Source of the DNA: Bacillota bacterium
Lineage (GTDB): Bacteria; Bacillota; Clostridia; Lachnospirales; Lachnospiraceae
Length of the DNA: 64,000 bases
Direction of reading: 5' to 3'
Assembly: GCA_023420085.1 (NCBI GenBank)
Contig: JAEZWQ010000036.1
Span: 105,050 to 169,049, forward strand
Numbering within the stretch: position 1 is the stretch's first letter; each line of letters opens with the position of its first letter. Shown piece after piece: positions 35,842-44,659 of the stretch. Made by a program: the position numbers and the translations under genes. The notes beneath the pieces were generated by a model. That model ran no database searches, was not told the origin of the DNA, and saw only the letters and a list, made by a program, of their open reading frames with translations.

Positions 35842-37911
35842 CTATTTATTTATTATACTTTTAGCAACATCATCTGGAGCTTGTTCATAGCGAACAAATT
35901 CATAGCTATAGGTACCATTACCACCAGTAATAGATTTAAGAGTAGTAGAATAATCAAAGATTTCAAGCATAGGAACTTCTGCTTCAATTATCTCTTCTCC
36001 AAGCTCAGTAGGATTAAGTCCTAAGATTCTGCCTCTACGTTTGTTCAAATCACTGATAACATCACCGGCATATTGGTTTGTGACTTCAACTTGTAGTTTA
36101 ACTATTGGTTCAAGTATGTATGGACTAGCTTTCATAAAAGCATCTTTAAATGCCATTATAGTTGCCATCTTGAACGCAAGTTCTGAAGAGTCCACTGTAT
36201 GATAAGAACCATCAATCAAGGTCATTTTTATTCCAGTTACAGGATAACCAGCTAAAGGCCCAGCCAATACAGCTTCTTGAAGTCCTTTTTCAATTGCTGG
36301 GAAGTAATTTTTTGGAATAGCTCCACCAAATATTTGCTCTTCGAAGATATATTTTTTATCTATATCACCAGAGGCTTCAAGAATAATTTTGACATCACCA
36401 TACTGTCCATGACCACCAGATTGCTTTTTATATTTTGCTTGAGTCTCAATACGCTTTTTAATGCTTTCTCTAAATTTAACCTTTGGTTTTTCAAGCTGGA
36501 TTGAAACCTTATATTCGTTTTGAAGCCTGCTTACAATACTATCAAGATGTTGTTCTCCTATACCATATATAAGAAGTTGAGAATTTTCAACATCGTTTTC
36601 AGTATAGAATGTTAAATCCTCTTGCATTAATTTTGAAATAGCCTGAGAAACTTTATCTTCGTCCCCACGATTTGTAGTTTTATAAGCTTTATATGTATAT
36701 GGTTTTGGCAATTCAACCTTTTCATATTTAACAGGAGTTTCCTCGGTTGAAAGAGTATCGCCAGTTTCAGTATAAGCTAATTTAGCTATAGCCCCAATAT
36801 CACCAGATTTAATCTCATCGATTTCGATAGGTTTAGAGCCTTGAAGAATATATAATTTAGAACCTTTTTCAAGCTTGTCTTTAGAAGCGTTGTATAAAGG
36901 CATATCTGCTTTTAACTTACCAGTACATACTTTGACTAAAGAATATTTTCCAATGAATGGATCAACAACTGTTTTGAATACATATGCAGAAAAAGATTTT
37001 CTACTATCATACTCTCCTCTAAAAATTTCACCAGTTTTTATGTTTTCACCAATCATTTCATTGTAATCTCCCATTGGAGATTGGAAATAATCAAGTATTG
37101 AATTTAATAATGTTTCGATTCCTCTTTTACTATAGCCAGAACCAATAAGTACAGGAACAATAGAACCATTTAAAACATTCTCTTTTAAAGCCTTTGTTAT
37201 TTCTTCTTGAGAAAATGGTTCTGCATTAAAGTACTTATCCATAAGTTCGTCAGAAGTTTCAGCTACAGATTCATTTATCATTTCCTCAAGTGGCTCTATA
37301 CTAGGAATATATTCTTCTGGGATATCAACTATTTCATATCCAGGTTTTTCATCTTTATATTTTCTTGCTTCTTTAGTTACAATATTGATAAATCCAATGA
37401 ATGTATCATTATTTTTAATTGGATAATGGAATGGAGCTATTTTTTTGCCAAATAATTCTTTTAGATTTTCAAGTGTATCCTTATATTTAGCTCTATCATC
37501 ATCTATACCAGTAACAAATATTAGTCTAGGTCTTTTATATTTTTCGCATAGTTTCCATGCCTTGATTGTGCCTGACTCTACTCCCTTTCTTCCATCTACA
37601 ACAATGATTGCAAGGTCTGTAGCACTAATAGCTTCAATAACTTCACCTTCAAAGTCAAATAATCCAGGCGTATCGATGAAGTTAAACTTTGTTTCTTTCC
37701 ATTCAACAGGAACAATAGCTGAAGAAATTGAGAATTTTTTTGAAATTTCTTCTTTCCCAAAATCGCTTAAAGTATTACCGTCTTCAACTCTACCCATTCT
37801 ATTTGTAAGGCCAACGAAGTTAGCTATAGCCTCTAATAAAGTAGTTTTTCCATGACTATAATGTCCAAGTATTGCTATATTTCTTATTTCATCAGTTTTA
37901 TATTTTCTCAT
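35842..37911 (-). CDS. EF-G-like translational GTPase
   Basis: The protein is 689 residues with full EF-G architecture: GTPase domain, OB domain II, domains III-V (GQYGDVKIILEA, the LAGYPVTGIKMTLIDG block, PILEPIVKLQVEV). The P-loop is GHYSHGKTT (16-24) and switch II DTPG (80-83). The nucleotide-base motif NKxD is replaced by TGID (134-137), and the RGITI switch I sequence is altered (KKFSISSAI). This is the EF-G paralogue group of Clostridia rather than the housekeeping fusA, which would sit with rpsL/rpsG. GGAGG precedes the start. Role may be ribosome release or stress; not established. Confidence 0.85.
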   Translation of the reverse strand: MRKYKTDEIRNIAILGHYSHGKTTLLEAIANFVGLTNRMGRVEDGNTLSDFGKEEISKKFSISSAIVPVEWKETKFNFIDTPGLFDFEGEVIEAISATDLAIIVVDGRKGVESGTIKAWKLCEKYKRPRLIFVTGIDDDRAKYKDTLENLKELFGKKIAPFHYPIKNNDTFIGFINIVTKEARKYKDEKPGYEIVDIPEEYIPSIEPLEEMINESVAETSDELMDKYFNAEPFSQEEITKALKENVLNGSIVPVLIGSGYSKRGIETLLNSILDYFQSPMGDYNEMIGENIKTGEIFRGEYDSRKSFSAYVFKTVVDPFIGKYSLVKVCTGKLKADMPLYNASKDKLEKGSKLYILQGSKPIEIDEIKSGDIGAIAKLAYTETGDTLSTEETPVKYEKVELPKPYTYKAYKTTNRGDEDKVSQAISKLMQEDLTFYTENDVENSQLLIYGIGEQHLDSIVSRLQNEYKVSIQLEKPKVKFRESIKKRIETQAKYKKQSGGHGQYGDVKIILEASGDIDKKYIFEEQIFGGAIPKNYFPAIEKGLQEAVLAGPLAGYPVTGIKMTLIDGSYHTVDSSELAFKMATIMAFKDAFMKASPYILEPIVKLQVEVTNQYAGDVISDLNKRRGRILGLNPTELGEEIIEAEVPMLEIFDYSTTLKSITGGNGTYSYEFVRYEQAPDDVAKSIINK

Positions 37912-38212
37912 ATGACCTCCGAGCTTTTTCTTAATTTTACAAAAAAATTAATTCCTTATCAATCAAGATAAATAGGCAGATTTATAGTATTAAAACTATT
38001 TTTATGCAGTTTTAAAAGCTAACTCTGGTTTTTTCTACCTTTTGCATAAAATGGAATGTAATGCTTTGGTAGTTTTGACGATAAATGTATTTATATTATG
38101 GTAAAATAGCTTTAATATATTTAGTTAGCTAAAAAAATTTGTAAATTATGTATATGTGATAAACTTGACTAAAGTTATATTGCGTTTTAGAATTGTTTCA
38201 AGGAGGGTGACT
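37912..38212. other. Divergent intergenic region
   Basis: These 301 bp separate the reverse-strand EF-G-like gene from the lipoprotein gene and must contain both promoters. TTGACG at about 38076 and AT-rich hexamers further on are candidates, but spacing is not good enough for a call. I see no RNA gene or conserved ORF. Confidence 0.4.
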
Positions 38213-39430
38213 ATGAAAAAAATCTATTTATTAATGATTGCAATAGTATCCATAAGCCTATTTTCAGGATGCAGTAATAAGGATGTAATAAAAGAACAAA
38301 AAGAAGAAAAAAATATTGAACAAACAAAAAATAAATTTTCGGTTGAAAATACTAGCAATGGTATAGCAAGTATAAAATTTGATAACAAAGATATACTTGA
38401 GAATATAAAAAAAGAGTATGATGTTTTATCAAAAGAAGTTTATGGAAATAATGTGTCTGTAAATTACAAAAAAGCAGATGTATTAAATATTAAAGATAAA
38501 GAAATAATAGCTGTAGCGGTTGAAGATAAAACTTCTGATGACAAATTTGACAGGATATTTTTCGTAGAAGAAAAAAATGGTGCTCCTAAAATACTTCATA
38601 CAGAGGTTGAAGGAACATATGTAAAAGAGGGGATGCCTGCAGTTAGCTTTGAGAAGATGGTTGATAAGGATAAATTTATAATTAAACATTATATACCTGT
38701 AAATTATATAAAAGATTTTGATGCAAATAAAACGAGGGAATATAAAATAGAGGCTGATTTTGATGATGGTAAATTAGAGCTTGAATATAAAGATCTTCCT
38801 AAGCCAGAACATAATCTTGATATAATCCTAAAAGACTTTTCTGAGGTTACAATGCTTAATAGTTATTTCAATGAAGATCCTAGAAATATGGCACCTGTTA
38901 TGATGCAAACTGAATATAATAGGCTAAAAAGTGCTAAATCTGATTTTAACTATAGAATGTATTCATTATCAGATAAATATACAATAATGAATAACTTTGC
39001 AAAATATATGGATATTTCAGATTATGATGATGTTATAGAAATTTTAAATTACAAGAATTTCTTAGCAGTTCATGGAAGAAAAATTAATTATTACGAGGAA
39101 GATGATTCGTCAGCAAATAAAACAGATGAAGAGCTAAAGTCTATTGTTGAAAAAAAGGATAAACCATTTATAGCGATTAGATTCTTAAAAGACGATACAA
39201 TATTATCCAATATGATATCTGAGTTAGGTGGTGTTGTACCATTGCCAGAAGAAAATAAGAGTCTATGGAGAGTTAATGGTGATAAAGTCGAAATAGACTA
39301 TAAACTTAGTGCGCCAGATATTCAGGAAAAAATAGTTTATACAGCAACATATAAACTTAATGATAGGGAATATGTTTTTGATAAAATGAGAAATACTTAT
39401 TATTTATCTAAAATTAAATATAACAAATAA
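38213..39430 (+). CDS. Lipoprotein of unknown function
   Basis: The product is 405 residues. The signal peptide MKKIYLLMIAIVSISLFSGC carries lipobox LFSGC with the anchoring cysteine at 20. The remainder is acidic and lysine-rich, probably two beta-rich halves joined near FSEVTMLNSYFNEDP, and ends in YYLSKIKYNK. AGGAGGG stands six bases before ATG 38213; the in-frame upstream start at 38156 has no such site. I recognise no family. It is monocistronic and ends at a strong terminator. Confidence 0.8.
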   Translation: MKKIYLLMIAIVSISLFSGCSNKDVIKEQKEEKNIEQTKNKFSVENTSNGIASIKFDNKDILENIKKEYDVLSKEVYGNNVSVNYKKADVLNIKDKEIIAVAVEDKTSDDKFDRIFFVEEKNGAPKILHTEVEGTYVKEGMPAVSFEKMVDKDKFIIKHYIPVNYIKDFDANKTREYKIEADFDDGKLELEYKDLPKPEHNLDIILKDFSEVTMLNSYFNEDPRNMAPVMMQTEYNRLKSAKSDFNYRMYSLSDKYTIMNNFAKYMDISDYDDVIEILNYKNFLAVHGRKINYYEEDDSSANKTDEELKSIVEKKDKPFIAIRFLKDDTILSNMISELGGVVPLPEENKSLWRVNGDKVEIDYKLSAPDIQEKIVYTATYKLNDREYVFDKMRNTYYLSKIKYNK

Positions 39431-39435
39431 TACAT

Positions 39436-39475
39436 AAAATGGTATCGTCATATAAGCCTTGACGATACCATTTTT
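39436..39475. terminator. Bidirectional terminator between lipoprotein gene and GH4 gene
   Basis: A 15-bp perfect stem (AAAATGGTATCGTCA and its complement at 39460-39474) closes a 9-nt loop and ends in five T. It starts 5 bp after the lipoprotein stop and 18 bp from the end of the reverse-strand GH4 gene. Confidence 0.85.
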
Positions 39476-39492
39476 AGCGATAGATCTTGTTA

Positions 39493-40812
39493 TTAAATAT
39501 TGAATTGTGGTAGATATTTCTTATGAGCAGCAATTAACTCATCAACAACTATATTAGCTATTTCATCACTAGGACAAAGAGGGTTCATATTTAAGGCTAG
39601 TACAGCCTTATCTCTATCTCCAGAAATAGCAGCATCAATGGTTAATTCTTCAAATCCTTTAACCATTTGAATATATCCACGAATAGAATTTCTAAGTTTA
39701 CCAACACTAATAGGTTTTGGTCCATCCTTAGTTATTATTGAAGCGGCTTCAATAGCACAATCATAAGGAAGATCTATTATAGTTCCTTTATTTTGAATAT
39801 TTACATACTGAATATCACATCTATTTGTATATATACTCTCAATCAGATTGCAGGCTGCATCTGAATATTTTGCTCCACCTCTCATAGCAAGTTGTTCAGG
39901 CTTTGTATTTAAGTCTTTATTACTATAAATTTCAAAAAGCTCTTTTTCGGTCTTATATACAACTTCGCCTCTTACAGTCCCAGTATCATATTGTTTAAGT
40001 TCTTCTTCTAATTGTTCCTTGGTAAAGAAGTAGTAATTATGATAAGGACAAGGAATGGCATTTAAAGCCTTTATAAATCCAGGCGAATAAGGAAGTGATA
40101 CAAAATTTTTCATTTGTATCGTATCTTCAATAGATAGATGAGCATATTTATTTAGTATTTCATCAAATCTACTTTCACCATTTACAAAAATATCGGTAGC
40201 AAAAATAAAATGATTCATACCTTGAAGTTCCATCGTAACGCTACCTTCATCGACATCAAGCATTTTAGCAAATCCAGAAATCATATTAACAGGAACATTG
40301 CAAAGACCGATAGTCTTTTTAAAGTTTGTGTGTCTATATATTGCTTCAGTAATTATCCCAGCAGGATTGGTGAAATTTATAAGCCATGCATTAGGACAAA
40401 GTTCTTGTATATCCTTAACTATATCTAAAATTACAGGAATGGTTCTGAAAGCTTTAAACATGCCACCTGCACCATTTGTTTCTTGCCCAATAATTCCATG
40501 AGATAGAGGAATTCTTTCATCTAAAATTCTGGCTTCAAGTCTACCAACTCTCATTTGAGTAGTAACAAAATCAGCATTTTTTAGTGCTTCTCTTCTATCA
40601 AGGCTAAGTTTGATTTCCATTGGAATACCAGCCTTTTCAACCATACGTTTAGCAAGATTTCCAACTATTTCAAGTTTTTCTTTACCTTCTTCTATATCAA
40701 CAAGCCATAGCTCTTTGACTGGCAAAGTATTATAACGATTAATAAATCCCTCAACCAATTCAGGTGTATAGCTAGAACCACCACCTATGGTTACAATTTT
40801 TACTCCGTTCAT
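39493..40812 (-). CDS. 6-phospho-beta-glucosidase, glycoside hydrolase family 4
   Basis: The 439-residue product is an NAD- and metal-dependent GH4 enzyme that splits phosphorylated beta-glucosides taken in by a PTS. Visible are the N-terminal dinucleotide loop VTIGGGSSYTPELVEG, the metal-site region GLCNVPVNM, and the NHFIF block. The start ATG is at 40812 with GGAGG four bases before; an in-frame start at 40836 would put the site inside the gene. The ribosome site is immediately next to an operator palindrome. It is divergent from the PTS operon and probably co-regulated with it. Confidence 0.9.
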   Translation of the reverse strand: MNGVKIVTIGGGSSYTPELVEGFINRYNTLPVKELWLVDIEEGKEKLEIVGNLAKRMVEKAGIPMEIKLSLDRREALKNADFVTTQMRVGRLEARILDERIPLSHGIIGQETNGAGGMFKAFRTIPVILDIVKDIQELCPNAWLINFTNPAGIITEAIYRHTNFKKTIGLCNVPVNMISGFAKMLDVDEGSVTMELQGMNHFIFATDIFVNGESRFDEILNKYAHLSIEDTIQMKNFVSLPYSPGFIKALNAIPCPYHNYYFFTKEQLEEELKQYDTGTVRGEVVYKTEKELFEIYSNKDLNTKPEQLAMRGGAKYSDAACNLIESIYTNRCDIQYVNIQNKGTIIDLPYDCAIEAASIITKDGPKPISVGKLRNSIRGYIQMVKGFEELTIDAAISGDRDKAVLALNMNPLCPSDEIANIVVDELIAAHKKYLPQFNI

Positions 40813-40821
40813 ATTACCTCC

Positions 40822-40837
40822 TATGGTATATACCATA
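40822..40837. promoter_or_regulatory. Perfect 16-bp operator palindrome (GntR-type)
   Basis: TATGGTATATACCATA is a perfect palindrome placed directly upstream of the GH4 ribosome site. A near copy stands at the start of the divergent PTS operon, and a GntR/UTRA regulator is encoded at the end of that operon. UTRA-type sugar regulators commonly bind such GGTATATACC-like palindromes. Binding is inferred. Confidence 0.65.
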
Positions 40838-40944
40838 CAATGAATATATATCGTTTTCTATTTAAAGTCTATGGTTAAGTTGCACAACAATAAAATAAAT
40901 ATATGTACAAAGTATACAAAAATTTATTTTATATACAATAACTA

Positions 40945-40973
40945 TTTAAAATATCTAAAAGGTATATTAATAT
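40945..40973 (+). promoter_or_regulatory. Candidate promoter of the PTS IIB operon
   Basis: TTTAAA (40945-40950) and TAATAT (40968-40973) are spaced by 17 bp. The match to consensus is weak, as expected for an activated or repressed sugar promoter. The operator copy begins six bases downstream, about at the transcription start. Confidence 0.4.
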
Positions 40974-40978
40974 ATAGC

Positions 40979-40994
40979 TATGGTATAGACCACA
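40979..40994. promoter_or_regulatory. Second operator copy at the PTS operon start
   Basis: TATGGTATAGACCACA matches the palindrome at 40822-40837 in 14 of 16 positions and ends just before the AGGAGG of the IIB gene. A repressor here would block transcription initiation or elongation into the operon. Confidence 0.6.
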
Positions 40995-41005
40995 GGAGGT
41001 AATTT

Positions 41006-41308
41006 ATGAAAATTTTATTAGTATGTTCTGCCGGAATGTCAACATCAATGATGGTAAATAAGATGAAGGCAAAGGCAGATGAGAGAGGGATTGAAACAGA
41101 AATTTGGGCAGTGCCTGATGCTGATGCGATCAACAATATAGATAAGGCTGATATTGTTATGTTAGGCCCTCAAGTTAGATTCTTAGAGTCTAAGATGAAA
41201 GATATGGCAAAGGGAAAACCGGTTGTAATTATTGATATGGTTGCATATGGTACAATGAACGGTGAAAAAGTACTAGACCAAGCCATAGAAGCTTTAAATA
41301 ATAATTAA
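41006..41308 (+). CDS. PTS lactose/cellobiose-family IIB component
   Basis: The 100-residue phosphocarrier has its active cysteine at position 7 in the loop CSAGMSTSMM. It receives phosphate from IIA and passes it to the sugar bound by IIC. AGGAGG is eight bases upstream. It is first in the operon IIB-IIC-IIA-small membrane ORF-GH1-DUF3284-GntR. Confidence 0.93.
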   Translation: MKILLVCSAGMSTSMMVNKMKAKADERGIETEIWAVPDADAINNIDKADIVMLGPQVRFLESKMKDMAKGKPVVIIDMVAYGTMNGEKVLDQAIEALNNN

Positions 41309-41354
41309 TATGGTTCATAGGTTACCATAAAACCTAAATAATATATAAGGAGAT

Positions 41355-41375
41355 ATGATTACAATTAAATTGTAA
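41355..41375 (+). CDS. Possible 6-codon leader peptide before PTS IIC
   Basis: AAGGAG (41347-41352) precedes an ATG at 41355 that opens a six-codon frame ending in TAA at 41373-41375. The frame is the same as that of IIC, but the stop separates them. ATTACAAT/ATTGTAAT (41358-41376) is a perfect inverted repeat within it. The IIC gene itself has no clear ribosome site, so it may be translated by re-initiation. The peptide itself may have no function. Confidence 0.4.
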   Translation: MITIKL

Positions 41376-41390
41376 TTAACACAATTGAAT

Positions 41391-42791
41391 ATGGGAAAAT
41401 TTATGTCGTGGATGGAAAGATTTTTCATTCCTAAAGCTGCTAAGATTGGTAGTCAACGTCATTTAGTTGCTATCAGAGATAGTTTTATTGCTATAATGCC
41501 AATAACAATGGTAGGATCTATAGCAGTATTATTAAATGTTTTTTTAAGAGATCTTCCAAACACATGGTTTGGTCAAGGAAATGCGTTTGTAGAAAAGGTA
41601 TCAGGCCTTATTTCTATAAATGGTAATGTTTACTTCGGCTCTATCGTAATTTTAGGATTAGTATTTACATTTGCATTTGGTTATCATCTAGCAAAATCTT
41701 ATGATGTAAACCCAATAGCAGGTGGCGTTATAGCATTTGCAGCAGTAGTAGTATGTATGAATCAGAGTGCTGTATTTAACTATAACTTAGAGGGAGTTAA
41801 TCCATCAAATTTTGAAGCACTTAAACAGGCTGGACTGAATGTTGTGTTAAATGAAGCTAAAGATGGAATTGTACTTCAAAATGTAAGTGAGTGGGGATTT
41901 TTAGGACAAGCTTATACAGGAGCAAGTGGATTATTTACATGTCTTATCGTAGGTTTTCTTTCAACAATGATATATATAAAACTTATGCTTAAGAAGATTA
42001 CTATTAAGCTTCCAGAAAATGTTCCACCAGCTGTAAGTAGTGCATTTGCAGCAATTATTCCTGGAGTTGTAGCTATATATACTTTTGGTATAATAACTCA
42101 GCTTTCAGTTGCATTTACTGGATTATATCCTAATGACTTAATTGCAAAATTCATTCAAGCACCACTATTACATCTTTCACAAGGTTTATTTAGTGTAATG
42201 CTTATAAGCTTCTTAGTACAACTTTTCTGGTTTTTTGGATTACATGGATCTAATATAATGGCACCAATAATTGAGGGGATATATACGCCTGCACTATTAC
42301 AAAACCTTGAACATTTTAATAAGTTTAATGATACAGCAGGAATGCCATATGTTTGGACAAGAGGCTCTATAGATGCTTATGCACAAATGGGAGGATCAGG
42401 AGTTACACTTGGTCTGATCATAGCTATATTTATTTTCTCTAGAAGAAAAGAATCAAGAACCATAGCTAAATTGGCAGCTCCAATGGGTGTATTCAATATT
42501 AATGAGCCTATAACATTTGGTATGCCAATAGTATTAAACCCTATTTATATAATACCATGGCTAATTGTACCACCTGTATTATCAGCAGTTGCCTATGGTT
42601 TTACTGCAGCAGGAATTATTCCACCGGTATTTGTATCTGTTCCATGGATAATGCCAGTTGGTGTGTATGCGTTCTTAGCAACAGGTGGAAGTATAGGGGC
42701 AGCTTTAGTAGCATTCCTTAACTTAGCTATTTCTTTTGTAATTTGGGCACCGTTTGTAATTTTAGCAAATAAAATGAAGGATAAAGAATAA
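41391..42791 (+). CDS. PTS lactose/cellobiose-family IIC permease
   Basis: The 466-residue membrane transporter begins MGKFMSWMERFFIPKAAKIGSQ, the standard IIC-cel/lac N-terminus, which fixes the start at ATG 41391 (TTG 41385 is possible). About ten hydrophobic helices follow; FNINEPITFGMPIVLNP is the conserved sugar-binding loop containing the family Asn-Glu-Pro. It imports and phosphorylates beta-glucosides such as cellobiose or related disaccharides with IIB and IIA. Sequence upstream suggests translational coupling to a short leader frame. Confidence 0.93.
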   Translation: MGKFMSWMERFFIPKAAKIGSQRHLVAIRDSFIAIMPITMVGSIAVLLNVFLRDLPNTWFGQGNAFVEKVSGLISINGNVYFGSIVILGLVFTFAFGYHLAKSYDVNPIAGGVIAFAAVVVCMNQSAVFNYNLEGVNPSNFEALKQAGLNVVLNEAKDGIVLQNVSEWGFLGQAYTGASGLFTCLIVGFLSTMIYIKLMLKKITIKLPENVPPAVSSAFAAIIPGVVAIYTFGIITQLSVAFTGLYPNDLIAKFIQAPLLHLSQGLFSVMLISFLVQLFWFFGLHGSNIMAPIIEGIYTPALLQNLEHFNKFNDTAGMPYVWTRGSIDAYAQMGGSGVTLGLIIAIFIFSRRKESRTIAKLAAPMGVFNINEPITFGMPIVLNPIYIIPWLIVPPVLSAVAYGFTAAGIIPPVFVSVPWIMPVGVYAFLATGGSIGAALVAFLNLAISFVIWAPFVILANKMKDKE

Positions 42792-42792
42792 T

Positions 42793-43101
42793 ATGCAAGA
42801 TATAGAAATGATTTGCTTTAGCATAATTTCAAATGTAGGAATGGCTAGAGCAGCATATATTGAGGCCATAGATTTGGCCAATGAAGGAAAGTTTGAAGAA
42901 GCTGAAGAGAAAATGGAAGAGGGAAATAAATTTTTTGTTGAAGGACATCATTCACATACTGAACTTATACAAAAAGAAGCTGGTGGTGATGGAGTGAATG
43001 TAAGTTTACTCTTAGTACATGCAGAAGATCAGATGATGAGTGCTGAAAGTTTTAAAATTTTAGCTGAAAAATTTATTCAGCTAAATAAGAGGTTGAAATA
43101 G
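42793..43101 (+). CDS. PTS lactose/cellobiose-family IIA component (second copy)
   Basis: The 102-residue protein carries the HHSHTEL box (52-58) and the LLVHAEDQMMSAESF motif. It starts one base after the IIC stop. It is the cognate IIA for the neighbouring IIB and IIC. Comparison with the copy at 11289 shows the same length and motifs but many differences, so the two are old paralogues rather than a recent duplication. Confidence 0.93.
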   Translation: MQDIEMICFSIISNVGMARAAYIEAIDLANEGKFEEAEEKMEEGNKFFVEGHHSHTELIQKEAGGDGVNVSLLLVHAEDQMMSAESFKILAEKFIQLNKRLK

Positions 43102-43103
43102 AT

Positions 43104-43250
43104 ATGAAATATTCTTGGAGGTTGTTTTTGGTTGCTATAGGATTGTTTCTAATAGCAACCTCTCCAAAGACACCAAGACCATTAGTGTCAATAATTATTG
43201 GATTAATTTTTATAATATTATATTTTGTAAAAGGCAGAAAAAATAGCTAA
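43104..43250 (+). CDS. 48-residue membrane peptide in the PTS operon
   Basis: ATG 43104 follows AGAGG and the frame ends in TAA at 43248-43250. The product (start MKYSWRLFLVAIGLF, end YFVKGRKNS) has two hydrophobic stretches separated by a turn with TSPKTPRP. It fills the otherwise vacant space between IIA and the GH1 gene, so it is likely real. No family is recognised. Confidence 0.55.
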   Translation: MKYSWRLFLVAIGLFLIATSPKTPRPLVSIIIGLIFIILYFVKGRKNS

Positions 43251-43267
43251 TACTTGAGGGGAGAAAT

Positions 43268-44659
43268 ATGTTAGAATTTCCAAAAAATTTTTACTTCGGT
43301 AGTGCAACATCAGCAACACAGTCAGAAGGTTCGCATAAAACTAGTATAAAGGGTGATGATATCTGGGATTTATGGTATGAATTAGAACCTGATAGATTTC
43401 ATGGAAACATAGGACCATATGACACATCGAATTTTTATAAAAATTATGAAGAAGATATACAATTTCTTAAACAAACGGGACATAATTCATTTAGAACTTC
43501 AATTAGTTGGTCAAGATTAATTCCAGATGGAGATGGTAAAGTAAATGATGAAGCTGTAAAGTTTTATAAAGATGTTTTCAATAAGCTTAGAGATAATAAT
43601 ATTGAGCCATTTGTAAATCTTTTTCATTTTGATATGCCTAAAAAAATGCAAGATATAGGTGGCTGGGAAAACCATGATGTAGTTTTAGCTTATGAAAGAT
43701 ATGCAGGATTATGTTTTGAATTATTTGGAGATATTGTTAAATATTGGTTTACCTTCAATGAACCTATAGTCCACGTGGAATGTGGATATCTTAAAAACTA
43801 TCATTATCCATGTAAGGTTGACCCTAAAGCAGCAGTAAGAGTTGCATTTAATACAGCTCTTGCAAGTGCAATGGCAGTTAAAAAATTCCATGATGAAAAA
43901 TATGATGGTAAGATAGGTATAGTATTGAACTTAACACCAGCATATCCTAGAAGTGACAATACTGCAGATATAAAAGCAGCTGAAATTGCAGAATTATTTG
44001 CAAATAAAAGTTTCTTAGATCCAGCAATAAAAGGGCATTATGATGAAAGACTGGTTGAAATAATCAAAAGACATAATTTAATGCCTTTTGATGAAGATTA
44101 TCGTAAAAAGGCATCAGCTATAATTAGTGAAGGCAAGGTTGACTTCCTTGGAGTTAATTATTATCATCCGTACAGAGTATGTGCAAAGGCTAATATGCCT
44201 AATCCTGATGCTCCATTTATGCCTGAATATTATTTTGATGAATATGATATGCCGGGTAAAAAAATGAATCCATATAGAGGCTGGGAAATATATCCAAAAG
44301 GCATATATGATATAGCAAAGAATATTAAAGAGAACTATGGAAATATTGAATGGATGATAACTGAAAATGGAATGGGTGTTGAAAATGAAGAAAGATTTAA
44401 GATTGATGGTTTAATACATGATGATTATCGAATAGATTTTTATAAAGATCATCTTAAGTGGCTTCATAAGGCTATAAGTGAAGGGGCTAATTGCATAGGA
44501 TATCATGTTTGGACATTTATTGATTGTTGGAGTTGGTTGAACGCTTATAAAAATAGGTATGGCCTTGTTGAATATAACTTAAATACAGGTGAAAGAACTA
44601 TAAAAAAATCAGGATTATGGTTTAAAAATCTTGTTGAAAATGGGGGATTTGATGATTGA
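43268..44659 (+). CDS. 6-phospho-beta-glucosidase, glycoside hydrolase family 1
   Basis: The 463-residue enzyme hydrolyses phosphorylated beta-disaccharides inside the cell. The acid/base is Glu165 in TFNEP and the nucleophile Glu366 in ITENGMG; the N-terminus FPKNFYFGSATSATQSEG is typical. GAGGGG precedes the ATG. A GH4 enzyme of similar activity is encoded divergently, so the locus has two unrelated 6-phospho-beta-glycosidases. They may serve different linkages or sugars such as mannosyl-glucose. Confidence 0.93.
   Translation: MLEFPKNFYFGSATSATQSEGSHKTSIKGDDIWDLWYELEPDRFHGNIGPYDTSNFYKNYEEDIQFLKQTGHNSFRTSISWSRLIPDGDGKVNDEAVKFYKDVFNKLRDNNIEPFVNLFHFDMPKKMQDIGGWENHDVVLAYERYAGLCFELFGDIVKYWFTFNEPIVHVECGYLKNYHYPCKVDPKAAVRVAFNTALASAMAVKKFHDEKYDGKIGIVLNLTPAYPRSDNTADIKAAEIAELFANKSFLDPAIKGHYDERLVEIIKRHNLMPFDEDYRKKASAIISEGKVDFLGVNYYHPYRVCAKANMPNPDAPFMPEYYFDEYDMPGKKMNPYRGWEIYPKGIYDIAKNIKENYGNIEWMITENGMGVENEERFKIDGLIHDDYRIDFYKDHLKWLHKAISEGANCIGYHVWTFIDCWSWLNAYKNRYGLVEYNLNTGERTIKKSGLWFKNLVENGGFDD

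Noticed and set aside
41309..41329. TATGGT...ACCATA inverted repeat between IIB and IIC as a third operator
   Set aside because: The half-sites are separated by 9 bp rather than 4, so it does not match the operator geometry; it may be part of a local RNA fold.
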